A DNA stretch of 64,000 nt from Paraburkholderia fynbosensis (GCF_902859935.1 NZ_CADIKI010000001.1:310001-374000), one strand, 5' to 3'; counted from the stretch's first letter, positions 31,029-40,914 are shown. The notes: generated by a model not told the origin, from the sequence alone. Numbers and translations: made by a program.

Positions 31029-31423
31029 GGGGCAGCCAGATGGCGTGAATCAAAACGCCAATTTTACCGCAACGCGGGAAAGCGCCTGGTCGGGGCGGAT
31101 AACTGGCTGTTGAGTGCTCATGTTCCCTGGCTTCCCGGCTTCGCTGGGGTCGCCAAGGCCGCCGCCTCGCCCAACCCAATAACCCGCCTGCGAACAAGCC
31201 TTTGGACTCCAAAACCGCTTGGTCATCAGGGCCGGATCGCCGCCGAGGCTTGTGCCGCAGGCCTCAGATGAATTATTCCGAAATCAGGAATAGTAATTTC
31301 AGTTTATCGGCACAAATTTTCGATAGTAGGGGTATACACTGCATTCCATCGACGTTGCAGCTACACCTCACCGGCCTGCGACGCCCTCCTGAAATGAAGT
31401 CGAAACGTTATCGGAGTCACACC
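31029..31423. promoter_or_regulatory. Upstream region of the exported 88-aa protein
   Basis: This 395-bp gap between dusA and a small exported-protein gene holds an AT-rich block at 31270-31340. Within it are the dyad ATTCC-N7-GGAAT (31275-31291) and TATACA at 31333-31338, which may be a -10 element. No gene is seen. Confidence 0.4.
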
Positions 31424-31690
31424 ATGAAGACCAAGCTCATCGCCGCCCTGCTGGTTGCCGCTTCTGCCTCGATCGCCGCCCCCGCTTTTGCTAGCGGCTA
31501 CGGCCCGGCACCGTTCTATCGTCCGTCGGTCGGCGCACCGGCTTCGCAGCAAGGTCAGAACGCGCAAACCGTCGCGGCTGAACGCGCCAATAACGAAGCG
31601 AATGCCTACGGCGGCGTGAAGAACGTGTCGTCGCAATCGGGTACGCGTGAGCCGGTTTCCGGCCCGCAATCGGTTTTCTTCGGCCACTAA
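31424..31690 (+). CDS. Small exported hypothetical protein
   Basis: The 88-residue product starts MKTKLIAALLVAASASIAAP and has a clear Sec signal peptide with likely cleavage after AFA (residue 23). The mature 65 residues are Gln/Asn/Ser/Gly-rich with no Cys and no recognised domain. The chosen ATG follows CGGAG; a longer frame from 31202 includes the promoter-like region. Periplasmic or secreted; function unknown. Confidence 0.75.
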   Translation: MKTKLIAALLVAASASIAAPAFASGYGPAPFYRPSVGAPASQQGQNAQTVAAERANNEANAYGGVKNVSSQSGTREPVSGPQSVFFGH

Positions 31691-31977
31691 ACACTCGCCG
31701 TCGAACCCGCTGCCTGCAAGGGCAGCGGCCTGGCTGGGCGCCGCGCATGCAGGACTGATGCCGGCGCCCAGTGGCGTTTACGGCCCAGCGTGCGAGGCGC
31801 CACGCGTCTGCGCGTCAAACACCCGCTCGTAAAAGCCGGGCCGATGATTCATCGAAACGATCGCGCTCTGCAATAGCGATGAACGCGGCGCCCGTCAGGT
31901 CCACAGCGCGCCGCCCGCTTCAGCAAGCATGGCTCGGCGGCAAAAGCCGAACATCCGAGTTCGCGGTATCCCCGCCA

Positions 31978-32220
31978 CTATTTCGCCAGGCCCGCATCGA
32001 TCAATTCCCGCGCCGCGTGAAAGCCGGCCTCGGCGGCGGCACGTTCGGTCGACCACAAGCTGTCGATATGCACGAGCTGCCAGTCGACCACCACGGTGCC
32101 CTCGCGCAGCACCCGAAAATGCGCCTTGACGCCCGTCAGCACCTGCTCGACTGCCACCTCGATGTCGTAGTCCTGATAGCGCTCCTCGTAGTCCCCCATG
32201 TCGAGGCCCTTCGGCTCCAT
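31978..32220 (-). CDS. Small conserved-looking hypothetical protein (80 aa)
   Basis: The start at 32220 is set by a strong GGAGGT site five bases upstream, giving 80 residues beginning MEPKGLDMGDYEERY. The sequence DIEVAVEQVLTGVKAHFRVL and WQLVHIDSLWSTERAAAEAG suggests a small alpha/beta protein. No family recognised, no signal peptide. The stop lies 285 bp after the convergent exported-protein gene. Confidence 0.65.
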   Translation of the reverse strand: MEPKGLDMGDYEERYQDYDIEVAVEQVLTGVKAHFRVLREGTVVVDWQLVHIDSLWSTERAAAEAGFHAARELIDAGLAK

Positions 32221-32361
32221 ATCCACCTCCATGAGTGCTGTATGAGTGCCCGTATGCCGCCCGTGAAATGTCGGCGGCGGGACCCCCGGCGTCCGGCGAG
32301 CGCGCGCACCGGTCCGCGGCACCCAGCGGCGCCTTTGCGGACTGCCCTTGCTGTCCGACGA

Positions 32362-32556
32362 TCAATCGCAATCGCCGGAAAGATACTGCCGCCCGCTACA
32401 GGTGATCTGGACTTCCCCGCCCGTTTCGGCAACTAGGCCACCCGCCAGCAATTCCGCGGTGACTGACTGCGCGAGCTGCGGCGCCGGTTGACCGACGCCG
32501 ACGTCGTTCAGACGCCGCAACGCTTCAACCGCTTCGGGACTCAATGATTTCGACAT
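32362..32556 (-). CDS. Small hypothetical protein (64 aa)
   Basis: This 64-residue product begins MSKSLSPEAVEALRRLNDVG and could be a small winged-helix-like fold (AVEALRRL..., then AELLAGGLVAETGGEVQIT). It has no signal peptide. CGGAGAC precedes the ATG. It is on the same strand as, and 141 bp upstream of, the 80-residue gene. No family assigned. Confidence 0.6.
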   Translation of the reverse strand: MSKSLSPEAVEALRRLNDVGVGQPAPQLAQSVTAELLAGGLVAETGGEVQITCSGRQYLSGDCD

Positions 32557-32966
32557 GGCCGTCTCCGGTCGGAATGTTCAATTCATCCTAGCAACTTTCG
32601 CAGACGTATGGAGGTGCGCGTCAACGCATAGACGTTGCGCGGCGGACTTTGGATAGAGGTATGGAGCTTGCTCGCCTGCTGCTGCCTACTCACCTTCATG
32701 ACCGATGCCCTGCTGGCAGCCTCTACCATACCGGTCCCGGCAAGCGCGCATCACGCGAGCCGCCGGCACGCGGGAAGTCTTCATAGAAACGCTTCCCCCG
32801 TAAGCATTGCGGGCCGCGCGGGAGCGAATGTCGGCGTATCAGAGCGATGGGCGCCGAAGAGCGGAATGGGAGGACGGCACGCGCCGCCGGCGTCTGCACC
32901 GGGTCCATCGCCACAATTGGCGCCGGGGCATAACCACTAGGCAACCTCATCGCAGCGGAGGATCAA
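32557..32966. other. Intergenic stretch with a doubtful ORF
   Basis: A frame at 32635-32940 (101 codons, plus strand) starts with a hydrophobic segment, WSLLACCCLLTFMTDALLAA, but its remainder is low-complexity and it has no ribosome site. I do not call it a gene. The rest holds the likely promoter of the downstream exported protein. Confidence 0.35.
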
Positions 32967-33230
32967 ATGAAGCGAAGTAGATGGACAACGCTGGGCGCCG
33001 GCATCGCGCTCGCAGCGGCCACCGCAATCAGCATCACCCCTGCCGCATTCGCACAAACCGCGAAAACAGCGCCAGCGGACAGTAGCGCGTCGATGGCAAA
33101 ACCGCCCGAAGCCGCGTCCGGCTCCGGCGGCTCGAGCAATCCCGACAACATGCCGATCAAACGTCCGCGCCAGCCGACCAACGACCGGATGATGCACGAG
33201 CCGCCCGCCAGCGGCGCGAACGCGAAATAG
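32967..33230 (+). CDS. Small exported Pro/Ser-rich protein
   Basis: The 87-residue product has a Sec signal peptide (MKRSRWTTLGAGIALAAATA, cleavage after AFA near residue 29). The mature part is short, Ala/Ser/Pro-rich and basic near KRPRQPTNDRMMHEPP, with no Cys. GGAGGATC lies just before the ATG, a strong ribosome site. No family recognised; periplasmic location predicted. Confidence 0.72.
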   Translation: MKRSRWTTLGAGIALAAATAISITPAAFAQTAKTAPADSSASMAKPPEAASGSGGSSNPDNMPIKRPRQPTNDRMMHEPPASGANAK

Positions 33231-33245
33231 CGGCGGCTTTAGACG

Positions 33246-33461
33246 CTACAGGCGGGCGATTGACACCTCCGTCGACTTCACCAGCGCGACCACTTCGGAG
33301 CCGACCTTCAGTTCGAGTTCGTCGACCGAGCGCGTGGTGATCACCGATGTGACAATGCCGAACGGCGTCTCCACGTCGACCTCGGACACCACCGAGCCGC
33401 GGATGATTTCCTTGACCTTGCCTTTGAACTGATTGCGTACGTTGATTGCGGAAATGCTCAT
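33246..33461 (-). CDS. Single-domain Mop/TOBE molybdate-binding protein (molbindin)
   Basis: The 71-residue protein is one Mop domain: SAINVRNQFKGKVKEIIRG, then VVSEVDVETPFGIVTSVIT, ending ALVKSTEVSIARL. Free-standing Mop proteins form hexamers that bind molybdate, and also related oxyanions, in the cytoplasm. It lies 47 bp downstream of ssuB on the same strand, so it is likely cotranscribed with the sulfonate genes. GGAGT precedes the start. Confidence 0.92.
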   Translation of the reverse strand: MSISAINVRNQFKGKVKEIIRGSVVSEVDVETPFGIVTSVITTRSVDELELKVGSEVVALVKSTEVSIARL

Positions 33462-33508
33462 ATCGAGTGACTCCAGAGATGCGGTTAAAACAGATCAGGC
33501 CAGCAAAC

Positions 33509-34531
33509 TCAGATGGCCCAGCGGACGTCTGTCGGCCGCGTGAGACGGCCAGCGTCACGCGCGTCGTACGGGCGATCGGAGAGCGCGTCGTCGTTCGGCG
33601 CGTTCTTCAGCACGCGTTGCAACACGTGGTCTTCGAGCGCGGCGAAACCGGCCGACGCGCGCGCCCGCGGACGATCGAGCGCAACCGGCTGATCGAGTGC
33701 GATGCGCCCTTCTTCGATCAGCAGAATCCGGTCGCCGAGCGCCACGGCTTCATGCACGTCGTGCGTGACGAGCAGCGCGGTGAATCGATGCTCGCGCCAC
33801 AGGCGTTCGATCAACGCGTGCATTTCGATCCGCGTCAGCGCGTCGAGCGCGCCGAGCGGCTCATCGAGCAACAGCAATTGCGGACGATGCACGAGTGCCC
33901 GCGCCAGCGCCACGCGCTGGCGCTGGCCGCCGGAAAGCTGTGCCGGCCAATCGTTGGCGCGTTCGAGCAGGCCGACTTCGGCGAGCACGGCGCGCGCATC
34001 TTCACGCGCGCTGCGGCCGAGACCTAGCATCACGTTGTGCAGCACGCTCTTCCACGGCAGCAGTCGCGCGTCCTGGAACATGATGCGGGTGTCCAGCGGG
34101 CCGCCGTTTTCGGCGCGCTTTTCGAGCACGCCCGCGCTGGTCTTTTCGAGGCCCGCGACGAGCCGCAGCAAGGTCGACTTGCCGCAACCGCTGCGGCCGA
34201 CGATCGCGACGAAACTGCCGCGCTCGATCGACAGATCGAAATCGGACAACACCTTGCGCCCGCCGTACTGCTTGCCGACGCCACGCAACTGCACCGAGTA
34301 ATCGGACGACGAACGGGACGCGCCGGGTGCGCCGTTGCGCGCGAGCGTGCCGTCGGTTTTTAGCGCGTCGCCCCGCGTCGTCGCTCGCGGCTTGCCGTGG
34401 GTCGAATCGGCATGCTCGAAGCCCGCGGCTTGGTCCGCGTCGTGATCGGCGATCCGCGGCTGCGCGATTTCGGCTTCGAGATCGCTGCCCGCAATCGCAC
34501 CGAACGATGCCGACAATGTCGTTGCGTTCAT
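33509..34531 (-). CDS. ssuB: Aliphatic sulfonates ABC transporter ATP-binding protein
   Basis: SsuB energises sulfonate import. The 340-residue protein carries Walker [11 protein letters not shown], signature [15 protein letters not shown] and Walker [17 protein letters not shown]. The N-terminal 75 residues before the domain ([15 protein letters not shown] to [15 protein letters not shown]) are an unusual, probably disordered extension; E. coli SsuB has only 255 residues. The start overlaps ssuC by 4 bp (ATGA). Confidence 0.92.
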   Translation of the reverse strand: MNATTLSASFGAIAGSDLEAEIAQPRIADHDADQAAGFEHADSTHGKPRATTRGDALKTDGTLARNGAPGASRSSSDYSVQLRGVGKQYGGRKVLSDFDLSIERGSFVAIVGRSGCGKSTLLRLVAGLEKTSAGVLEKRAENGGPLDTRIMFQDARLLPWKSVLHNVMLGLGRSAREDARAVLAEVGLLERANDWPAQLSGGQRQRVALARALVHRPQLLLLDEPLGALDALTRIEMHALIERLWREHRFTALLVTHDVHEAVALGDRILLIEEGRIALDQPVALDRPRARASAGFAALEDHVLQRVLKNAPNDDALSDRPYDARDAGRLTRPTDVRWAI

Positions 34532-35397
34532 GCTTTCGCTCCTCGTTGATAGGCCGGATGCCAGCGCAGCGACACCCGCTCCAGGCTCTTCGCAAGCACG
34601 TCGGCGAGTTTGCCGAGCGCCGCGTACAACAGAATGCCGACCACCACCACGTCCGTTTGCAGGAATTCGCGCGCATTCATCGTCATGTAGCCAATACCCG
34701 ATTGCGCGGAAATGGTCTCGGCGACGATCAGCGTGACCCACATCAGCCCCAACGCGAAACGCACGCCGACGAGAATCGACGGCAACGCGCCCGGCAAAAT
34801 CACGTGGCGGTATAGCGCGAAACCTCTCACGCCATAACTGCGCGCCATTTCGATCAGGTTGGCGTCGACCGATCGGATACCATGAAACGTGTTCACGTAG
34901 ACCGGGAAAAACACGCCGAGCGCGACGAGAAACACCTTCGCCTGCTCCTCGATGCCGAACCACAGGATCACGAGCGGGATCATCGCGAGCGCGGGGATGT
35001 TGCGGATCATCTGCACGGTCGAATCGAGCGCGACTTCGGCGGGCTTGAACAGTCCCGTCGCGAGTCCGAGCACGAGACCGATGCCGCCGCCGATCGCGAA
35101 TCCCGACACCGCGCGCCACGTGCTGACCTTCACGTCCGCCCACATTTCGCCGGACTGGATCAGCGACCACGCCGCCTTCACGACCGCGAGCGGTTCGGGC
35201 AGCACGCGCGTCGACAGGACGCCGCTGCGCGCGGCGAATTCCCACGCGAGCAGAATTACGAGCGGCGCGATCCATGGCGCCAGATGCGCGCCGATGCGGC
35301 GCAGCGCGCCCGCGTCGGCGCTTGCGTTCGCGTTGGCGTCCGCCCCCCCGTTTGGGTTCGCATCGCCGCGAGCCGCCCCCAGAGTGACTTGAGTCAT
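34528..35397 (-). CDS. ssuC: Aliphatic sulfonates ABC transporter permease
   Basis: SsuC is the inner-membrane channel. The 289-residue protein has an Ala/Asn/Asp-rich N-terminal tail (about residues 8-30), six membrane segments and the EAA-type loop [28 protein letters not shown] is the ribosome site for ATG 35397. It lies 56 bp after ssuD. Confidence 0.94.
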   Translation of the reverse strand: MTQVTLGAARGDANPNGGADANANASADAGALRRIGAHLAPWIAPLVILLAWEFAARSGVLSTRVLPEPLAVVKAAWSLIQSGEMWADVKVSTWRAVSGFAIGGGIGLVLGLATGLFKPAEVALDSTVQMIRNIPALAMIPLVILWFGIEEQAKVFLVALGVFFPVYVNTFHGIRSVDANLIEMARSYGVRGFALYRHVILPGALPSILVGVRFALGLMWVTLIVAETISAQSGIGYMTMNAREFLQTDVVVVGILLYAALGKLADVLAKSLERVSLRWHPAYQRGAKA

Positions 35398-35452
35398 GAT
35401 GGTTTTCCTCATTGCTTGTCGAAGCTCGTCCGTGCCGGAGGCACCCGTGCGC

Positions 35453-36613
35453 TCAGCTCGCGCTCGCCGCCTTCGGCAGATAGTTGTTGCCGACGATTTC
35501 GCCGAACGGCCCCGACAGCGGACCATTCGAAACCTTGTTGCGGCGGTTCGGCAACAGCGGGAACACCAGTTCGGCGAAGCGATACGACTCTTCCAGATGC
35601 GGATAGCCCGACAGGATGAAAGTGTCGATGCCGAGCTCGGCATACTCCTTCATGCGCGCGGCGACCTGCTCCGGATTGCCGACCAGCGCGGTGCCGGCGC
35701 CGCCCCGCACGAGGCCCACGCCCGCCCACAGATTCGGATAGACCTCGAGTTCGGCGCGCCCGCCGCGCTTGCCGCCGTGCAGCGCGGCCATGCGGCGCTG
35801 ACCTTCGGAGTCCATCTTCGAGAACGAGGCCTGCGCGCGGGCGATGGTGTTGTCGTCGAGCTTGCTGATCAGCTTGTCGGCGGCGGCCCACGCTTCTTCT
35901 TCGGTCTCGCGCACGATCACGTGCAGGCGAATGCCGAACCTGATCTCGCGGCCATGCACCGCGGCGCGCGCGCGAATGTCGGCGATCTTCTTCGCCACCG
36001 CCTCGGGCGGCTCGCCCCACGTCAGATAGGTGTCGATATGCTGGCCCGCCATGTCGTGCGCGGCCGGGGACGAACCGCCGAACCACAGCGGCGGATGCGG
36101 GTTCTGCACCGGCGGATATAGCGCCTTGCCGCCCTTCGAACGCAGATGCTTGCCTTCGAAGTCGATCGCGTCGTTGGTGTGCGACGCGCTGAGCAGCTTG
36201 CGCCAGATGTGCAGGAACTCATCGGTGATTTCATAGCGCGTGTCGTGATCGACGAACACGCCGTCGCCTTCCAGTTCGGCCGCATCGCCACCGGTCACGA
36301 CGTTGATCAGCAGACGGCCGTTCGACAGACGGTCGAAGGTCGCCGCCATACGCGCGGCAAGCCCCGGCGACGAAAGACCCGGACGGATCGCCACCAGGAA
36401 CTTCAACCGTTTGGTCGCGGCGATCAGGCTCGAGGCGACGACCCAGGCGTCTTCGCACGAACGGCCCGTGGGCAGCAGCACGCCTTCATAGCCGAGCGTA
36501 TCGGCGGCGACGGCGATCTGCTGGAAGTAGTCGTAGTCCGCTGCGCGTGCGCCTTGGGACGTACCGAGATAGCGGCTGTCGCCGTGAGTCGGAATGAACC
36601 AGAACACCTTCAT
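35453..36613 (-). CDS. ssuD: FMNH2-dependent alkanesulfonate monooxygenase
   Basis: SsuD cleaves alkanesulfonates to aldehyde and sulfite with reduced flavin. The 386-residue protein begins [19 protein letters not shown], characteristic of SsuD, and has the luciferase-like barrel with SYLI-type substrate loops and [20 protein letters not shown]. It is the first of ssuD-ssuC-ssuB-mop. The flavin reductase SsuE and binding protein SsuA that usually accompany it are absent from this window. Confidence 0.96.
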   Translation of the reverse strand: MKVFWFIPTHGDSRYLGTSQGARAADYDYFQQIAVAADTLGYEGVLLPTGRSCEDAWVVASSLIAATKRLKFLVAIRPGLSSPGLAARMAATFDRLSNGRLLINVVTGGDAAELEGDGVFVDHDTRYEITDEFLHIWRKLLSASHTNDAIDFEGKHLRSKGGKALYPPVQNPHPPLWFGGSSPAAHDMAGQHIDTYLTWGEPPEAVAKKIADIRARAAVHGREIRFGIRLHVIVRETEEEAWAAADKLISKLDDNTIARAQASFSKMDSEGQRRMAALHGGKRGGRAELEVYPNLWAGVGLVRGGAGTALVGNPEQVAARMKEYAELGIDTFILSGYPHLEESYRFAELVFPLLPNRRNKVSNGPLSGPFGEIVGNNYLPKAASAS

Positions 36614-37114
36614 TTTGCTGCTCCTGCGTGTTCGAAACCGGGTTGAACGGCGACGATGCGGGAAGGGTCCGCGCACACGCCGGCCGCGCGCATCCGTCCG
36701 GCACGCGACCGGAGGGTGCAACGAGAAAGAGTGAGAAATGGAGCGTGGTGGCCGCGGGCTACGCGCGACAGCGCCGGCGCGCTTGCGCCATGCGGCGGGT
36801 GAAGATCGGCATCAGGCAGGACATCGCGACGGCTTCCCTCGACCAGACGTGCACATGACACGCTCGATTAACGGACGACGGCGCCAAACGCCGTCTGCAT
36901 GAAGAAGCAGTCTATGGATCGGCGGGCGCCTTTTGAACGATTTTTTTTAGCTTAGGTTTTCCACTTTCGTGATTAGCCCGACGCTAAAGCATACGGGGTG
37001 TTGCGCTTTATGCACGCGGGAAACGGGGTACCCCTATATATAATGGCGCACATTTTCCAATAATCCGGTGCAGGCCACGCGAATGACGCCGCCTGTACCC
37101 TGGCGGTGCAATGC
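36614..37114. promoter_or_regulatory. Regulatory region upstream of ssuD
   Basis: This 500-bp gap contains no gene. The part at 36930-37060 is AT-rich for the window (a T-run near 36941-36949, then GCTTAGGTTTTCCACTTTCG) and probably contains the sulfur-responsive promoter of the ssu operon. A TATATATAAT-like element at 37037-37044 lies on the plus strand near the divergent membrane-protein gene. CysB-family control is likely but not shown. Confidence 0.45.
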
Positions 37115-37540
37115 ATGCAAAAACTCATCCTGCCGTTCGTCGCCGGTTTTCTGGCATCCCTGTTCTTTCACGAATCGACGCTGGCGCTGATGCACGCAGC
37201 GGGCATGATCGATCCCACCGGTTTTTCGACAGCGCCGTTCTTACCGCTGGAACTGCCTGAGTTCATCGCGAATGCAATCTGGAGCGCGTTCTGGGCCGTG
37301 CTGATGGCATGGCTGCTGCGCGTCGCACCGCACCGGCGCGCGCCGTGGGTACCGGCCTTCGTGTTCGGCGGCGTCGTGTTGACCGCGGCGAGCGTGTTCG
37401 TGATCGACCCGCTGCGCGGCATCTGGCCGAGCGGCAACATGCTGCCGCGCCTCGCGGTGGGGTTCGCGGCGAACGCCATGTGGGGCTGGGGCGCGCTGGT
37501 GTTCATGCGCGCGTTTATGGCGAGCGAAGACGAAGAGTGA
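37115..37540 (+). CDS. Hypothetical membrane protein (141 aa)
   Basis: The product starts MQKLILPFVAGFLASLFFH and has four predicted membrane helices, including the N-terminal one, AIWSAFWAVLMAWLLRV, VPAFVFGGVVLTAASVFVID and the last near residue 120. No family recognised. The frame could also open at GTG 37106. It ends with an acidic tail (ASEDEE). Confidence 0.72.
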   Translation: MQKLILPFVAGFLASLFFHESTLALMHAAGMIDPTGFSTAPFLPLELPEFIANAIWSAFWAVLMAWLLRVAPHRRAPWVPAFVFGGVVLTAASVFVIDPLRGIWPSGNMLPRLAVGFAANAMWGWGALVFMRAFMASEDEE

Positions 37541-37693
37541 GGGGCCTGGCGGAGAGTCGACTGCGGCGATACGCGCTGACACGCTGAAGGGTCGACTTGT
37601 AGTGTTGCGGGCTTTGCGGGTTTCACGCCAGCGCACTTGCAGGTTGATGCCCGCAACCATGCCCGCATAAACCCGTTCACTTCACTCCTCTCT

Positions 37694-38830
37694 TTAACCG
37701 CGCAAGTCACGCAACGGATGTTCGTCCGCCAGCCACGGGCTCTCGAACATTTTCTCCACGTCGGCCGCGCTCACGTCTTCAATGCGCGCAAAGCGCCAGC
37801 GCGGCGCGTTGTCCTTATCGATGATGCGCGCCCGAATGCCTTCGAGCGTGTCGCCCACGAGAAAGCTCGAGCGCGTCAGATCGAGATCGCGGCGCAGCAC
37901 GTCGGCCATCGACCCCTCCCCGCGCGTCACCACTTCCAGCGACACCGCCATCGACAGCGGTGAGCGCTCACGCAACACGCCGATCATCTGTTCGGCCCAC
38001 TCCGCTGCCTCGCCCTCATGGGCGCGCTCCTGTTCGAGCGACGCAAGGATCCGCGCGACATCGGGCAACGCGAAATGCCGGTCGATCAACACACGCGCGC
38101 CGGCCAGCGACGAAGCCTCCGGCGCTGGCACGACATGCTGGGCGAGCGCCGCCCGCTCGATGCATGCAACCACGTCCGCGCCGCGCTCGAACGGTTCGCT
38201 GCGCAACGTGTCGAGCAGCGCGGGCAATGCCGCATCGTCGAAATACACATCGGCGAGACCCGCGTAGAGCGCATCGGCCGCGCCGATCGTCTCGCCGGTC
38301 ACCGCCAGGTAGCGGCCGATCGCGCCCGGCGTGCGCGCCAGAAACCAGCTCGCGCCGACATCGGGAAAGAGCCCGATGCGCGTTTCCGGCATCGCCATCT
38401 TCGTCGAGCCGGTGACCACGCGCAGGCCGCCGGTGCGATGCGCGCCTTGCGAGATGCCCATGCCGCCGCCCATCACGACGCCATTCATCAACGCGATGTA
38501 CGGCTTCGGATAAGTGAAGATCGCGTGATTGAGACGATATTCCCCGGTGAAGAACACGTCGCGCGTGTCATGCTCGCCGCGCTGCGCCGACTCGTACAGA
38601 AACCGGATATCGCCGCCCGCGCAGAACGCGCGGGGGTGCGGGCTGCGCACGACGACGGCGAGCACGTCGGGATTGTCGCGCCACTGATCGAGCGCCGCGT
38701 GGATCGCGCGAATCATGCCGCTCGACAGTGCGTTCAGCGCCTTCGGCCTTTCCAGTTCGATGAAGCCGATGCGGTTGGCTATGTAAGTCGCGACTTCGTC
38801 GCTGACGGCGGGCGAGGCGGAGATGGACAT
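37694..38830 (-). CDS. Enoyl-CoA hydratase/3-hydroxyisobutyryl-CoA hydrolase family protein
   Basis: This crotonase-fold enzyme has 378 residues. The family's oxyanion-hole segments are SPHPRAFCAGGDIRFLYE and MGGGMGISQGAHRTGG; PETRIGLFPDVGASWFLAR carries the acidic residues typical of 3-hydroxyisobutyryl-CoA hydrolase (HIBCH). Length and the C-terminal half match HIBCH better than a simple enoyl-CoA hydratase of about 260 residues. It would act in valine breakdown. The start at 38830 is the first plausible one; an upstream basic stretch is not protein-like. Confidence 0.88.
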   Translation of the reverse strand: MSISASPAVSDEVATYIANRIGFIELERPKALNALSSGMIRAIHAALDQWRDNPDVLAVVVRSPHPRAFCAGGDIRFLYESAQRGEHDTRDVFFTGEYRLNHAIFTYPKPYIALMNGVVMGGGMGISQGAHRTGGLRVVTGSTKMAMPETRIGLFPDVGASWFLARTPGAIGRYLAVTGETIGAADALYAGLADVYFDDAALPALLDTLRSEPFERGADVVACIERAALAQHVVPAPEASSLAGARVLIDRHFALPDVARILASLEQERAHEGEAAEWAEQMIGVLRERSPLSMAVSLEVVTRGEGSMADVLRRDLDLTRSSFLVGDTLEGIRARIIDKDNAPRWRFARIEDVSAADVEKMFESPWLADEHPLRDLRG

Positions 38831-38876
38831 GGCGTACGAGGCGCAGCGGCGCTGAGTGAAGTGGAACTGAACGTTA

Positions 38877-39782
38877 TCACGCGCCCGTGGTTTTGCGCTT
38901 CGTGGCCGGACTGTGGGTCTTGCCTCGCGGCGCTTTGCCCGGCTTGCCGCCCGAGCCCGGCGACGACGGGGCACTGCCGCGATCGGCGGGCGATGTGGTC
39001 TGCATGTCTGCGGGTGGTTTCCTCCCCGCACCGGCCGTCCTCGCGACGCGGCGCGATGGCGAGGCGCCCGCTTGTGATGTGCCGAGCCAGGCGTCGAGTG
39101 CGATGTCCACCACCGTATCGAGCGGTGCGGTTGGAAACACCGGACACGTGAGGTTCAGCGCGACGATGCCGTGCAGGGTCGCCCAGAATGCCTCGGCCCA
39201 CACAGCGGTATCCGTCGAAACCGGCAGGCGCCCCGCCGCTTTGAGTGCTTCAAGCGCCGCAATCATCAAGTGCAATGCAGTCGCGCCGGGGTCGGCGTCG
39301 GCGGTGGTGGCGGCTGCGTCGTCGCTCACCTCGCTAGCCGGCGGCGTCGCCGGTGCCATTGCGTTCGTCGCGGTGAGCGCCTTGGCCTTATCTGCAACCG
39401 AAGCTCCCGCGCCGGCCAGCGCCGCCCCCATATAACTCTGATCCTCCATGAAGATCAGTCGATACGTCTCCCTATGGGTGACGCCGAACGCAACATAAGC
39501 GCGCCCGAGCGCCTTCAACCGCTCAGCCGGATCGACGATCCCCGCGAGCGGCATGAAGGTCTCCAGCAATTGCGCATAGCCCTCCGCGCACAAGGCACGC
39601 GCAATCTCGTCGCGGCTAGCGAAATGCAAATACAGCGTGGCGGGTGAATATTCGATGGCGTCGGCGATCTTGCGCATCGAGAGCGCGGCGAAACCTTCAC
39701 GCATGACGATGCGCCGCGCAGCATCGAGGATGCGTTCGCGCAGCGCCTGTTTCTGGCGGCTTTTTCGTTCGGTGATTCCCAT
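38877..39782 (-). CDS. TetR-family regulator
   Basis: The 301-residue protein has an N-terminal TetR helix-turn-helix (LRERILDAARRIVMREGFAA, then SPATLYLHFASRDEIARAL). The ligand domain includes a long Ala/Thr/Asp-rich insert near residues 125-165 and is followed by a disordered, basic Ser/Pro/Gly-rich tail of about 70 residues (GKAPRGKTHSPATKRKTTGA at the end). Both additions are longer than usual. It is divergent from an NAD-dependent epimerase gene, with a palindromic operator between them, and an earlier start at 39818 is possible. Confidence 0.9.
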   Translation of the reverse strand: MGITERKSRQKQALRERILDAARRIVMREGFAALSMRKIADAIEYSPATLYLHFASRDEIARALCAEGYAQLLETFMPLAGIVDPAERLKALGRAYVAFGVTHRETYRLIFMEDQSYMGAALAGAGASVADKAKALTATNAMAPATPPASEVSDDAAATTADADPGATALHLMIAALEALKAAGRLPVSTDTAVWAEAFWATLHGIVALNLTCPVFPTAPLDTVVDIALDAWLGTSQAGASPSRRVARTAGAGRKPPADMQTTSPADRGSAPSSPGSGGKPGKAPRGKTHSPATKRKTTGA

Positions 39783-39834
39783 GCCGGACATTTTCAGATT
39801 GACAAACTGAAAAGTCAATTTAAACTGAACACCG

Positions 39835-39857
39835 TTTACTGAACAGTGTTTAGTAAA
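39835..39857. promoter_or_regulatory. Palindromic TetR operator candidate
   Basis: A near-perfect 23-bp palindrome, half-site TTTACT-R-AACA facing TGTT-Y-AGTAAA, lies in the divergent gap between the TetR gene and the epimerase gene. A related half copy (AAACTGAACACC) adjoins it at 39822-39833. This size and symmetry are typical of TetR operators. Confidence 0.7.
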
Positions 39858-39915
39858 TTTTCAATCGTCATCTGAATGTGCGAGCGCGATTCGGCGCCGC
39901 CTGCGAGGAGTCGTC

Positions 39916-40914
39916 ATGGAAGAGTCAGGGAAAGTGGGTTTGTTCGGCGCTGCGGGCGCGGCCGGTCGAATCATCGCGGCGGCTTTGAGCGCGGCGGGTC
40001 GTGACTACCGCGTCGTCGGCCGCTCGCGCGAGCCGCTCGAAGCGGCGTTCGGCCACGACCCGCGCGCCGAAATCGTCACGTGGAATCCCGACGACGCCGC
40101 GTCGATTCGCGCGGCGGCCGCCGGCTTGCAGACCGTGATCTACCTGGTCGGTGTGCCGTACGACCAGTTCGCCGCCCATCCGCCGCTGATGGAAAAAACG
40201 CTCGCCGGCGTCGTGGCCGCGGGCGTGGAGCGCTTCATCCTGATCGGCACGGTGTACCCGTACGGCCGCGCGCGCAGCAATCCGATCAACGAGGATCATC
40301 CGCGCGAGCCTCACACATTCAAAGGCCGGATGCGGCTCGCGCAGGAAAATCTCGTGCTGGCGGCGCATGGCCGGCACGGCCTCTCGACGCTGGTGCTGCG
40401 TCTGCCCGACTTCTACGGTCCCTGCATCGAGCGCAGCCTGCTGAACGGCGTGTTCGAGGGCGCTGCCGCCGGCAAACGTGCACAGATGATCGGCCCGCTG
40501 GACGTGCCGCACGAATTCATTTACCTGCCGGACATCGGGCCCGTGGTCGAGACGCTCACCCGCACGCCCGACGCCTATGGACGCTGGTGGCACCTCGCCG
40601 GCGCTGGCACGCTCACGCAGCGCGAAGTGGCGCGGCAGGCTTACGCGCTGACGGGCCGGGCACCGAAGCTGATGGTGGCCGGCAAGACCCTGCTGCGCGT
40701 GCTCGGCCTCGTCAATCCGCTGATGCGCGAGTTGGTGGAGATGAACTACCTGATGACCGAGCCGGTCGTGCTCGACGATTCCGCGCTGACGAGGCTGATC
40801 GGGTCGATCGTCAAAACGCCGTACGAGGAAGGGATCCGGCGCTGCGTCGAGGCCGCGCGCGACGCGGCATCGGCTCACGGCACGACGCAGCGAAGCGCCA
40901 CGAAAACGGTTTGA
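39916..40914 (+). CDS. NAD-dependent epimerase/dehydratase family protein
   Basis: This short-chain (extended SDR) protein has 332 residues. The dinucleotide-binding motif is GLFGAAGAAGRII (8-20). The catalytic YxxxK appears altered: TVYPYGRARS occupies the expected position, with Tyr present but Lys replaced by Arg or shifted. Downstream segments (VLRLPDFYGPC, HEFIYLPDIGPVVETL) match NAD-dependent epimerases of the WcaG group. Substrate unknown. It is probably regulated by the divergent TetR protein. Confidence 0.87.
   Translation: MEESGKVGLFGAAGAAGRIIAAALSAAGRDYRVVGRSREPLEAAFGHDPRAEIVTWNPDDAASIRAAAAGLQTVIYLVGVPYDQFAAHPPLMEKTLAGVVAAGVERFILIGTVYPYGRARSNPINEDHPREPHTFKGRMRLAQENLVLAAHGRHGLSTLVLRLPDFYGPCIERSLLNGVFEGAAAGKRAQMIGPLDVPHEFIYLPDIGPVVETLTRTPDAYGRWWHLAGAGTLTQREVARQAYALTGRAPKLMVAGKTLLRVLGLVNPLMRELVEMNYLMTEPVVLDDSALTRLIGSIVKTPYEEGIRRCVEAARDAASAHGTTQRSATKTV

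Noticed and set aside
32635..32940. 101-codon plus-strand frame beginning with a hydrophobic segment
   Set aside because: No ribosome site, low-complexity tail and atypical codon use; I kept it only in the intergenic description.
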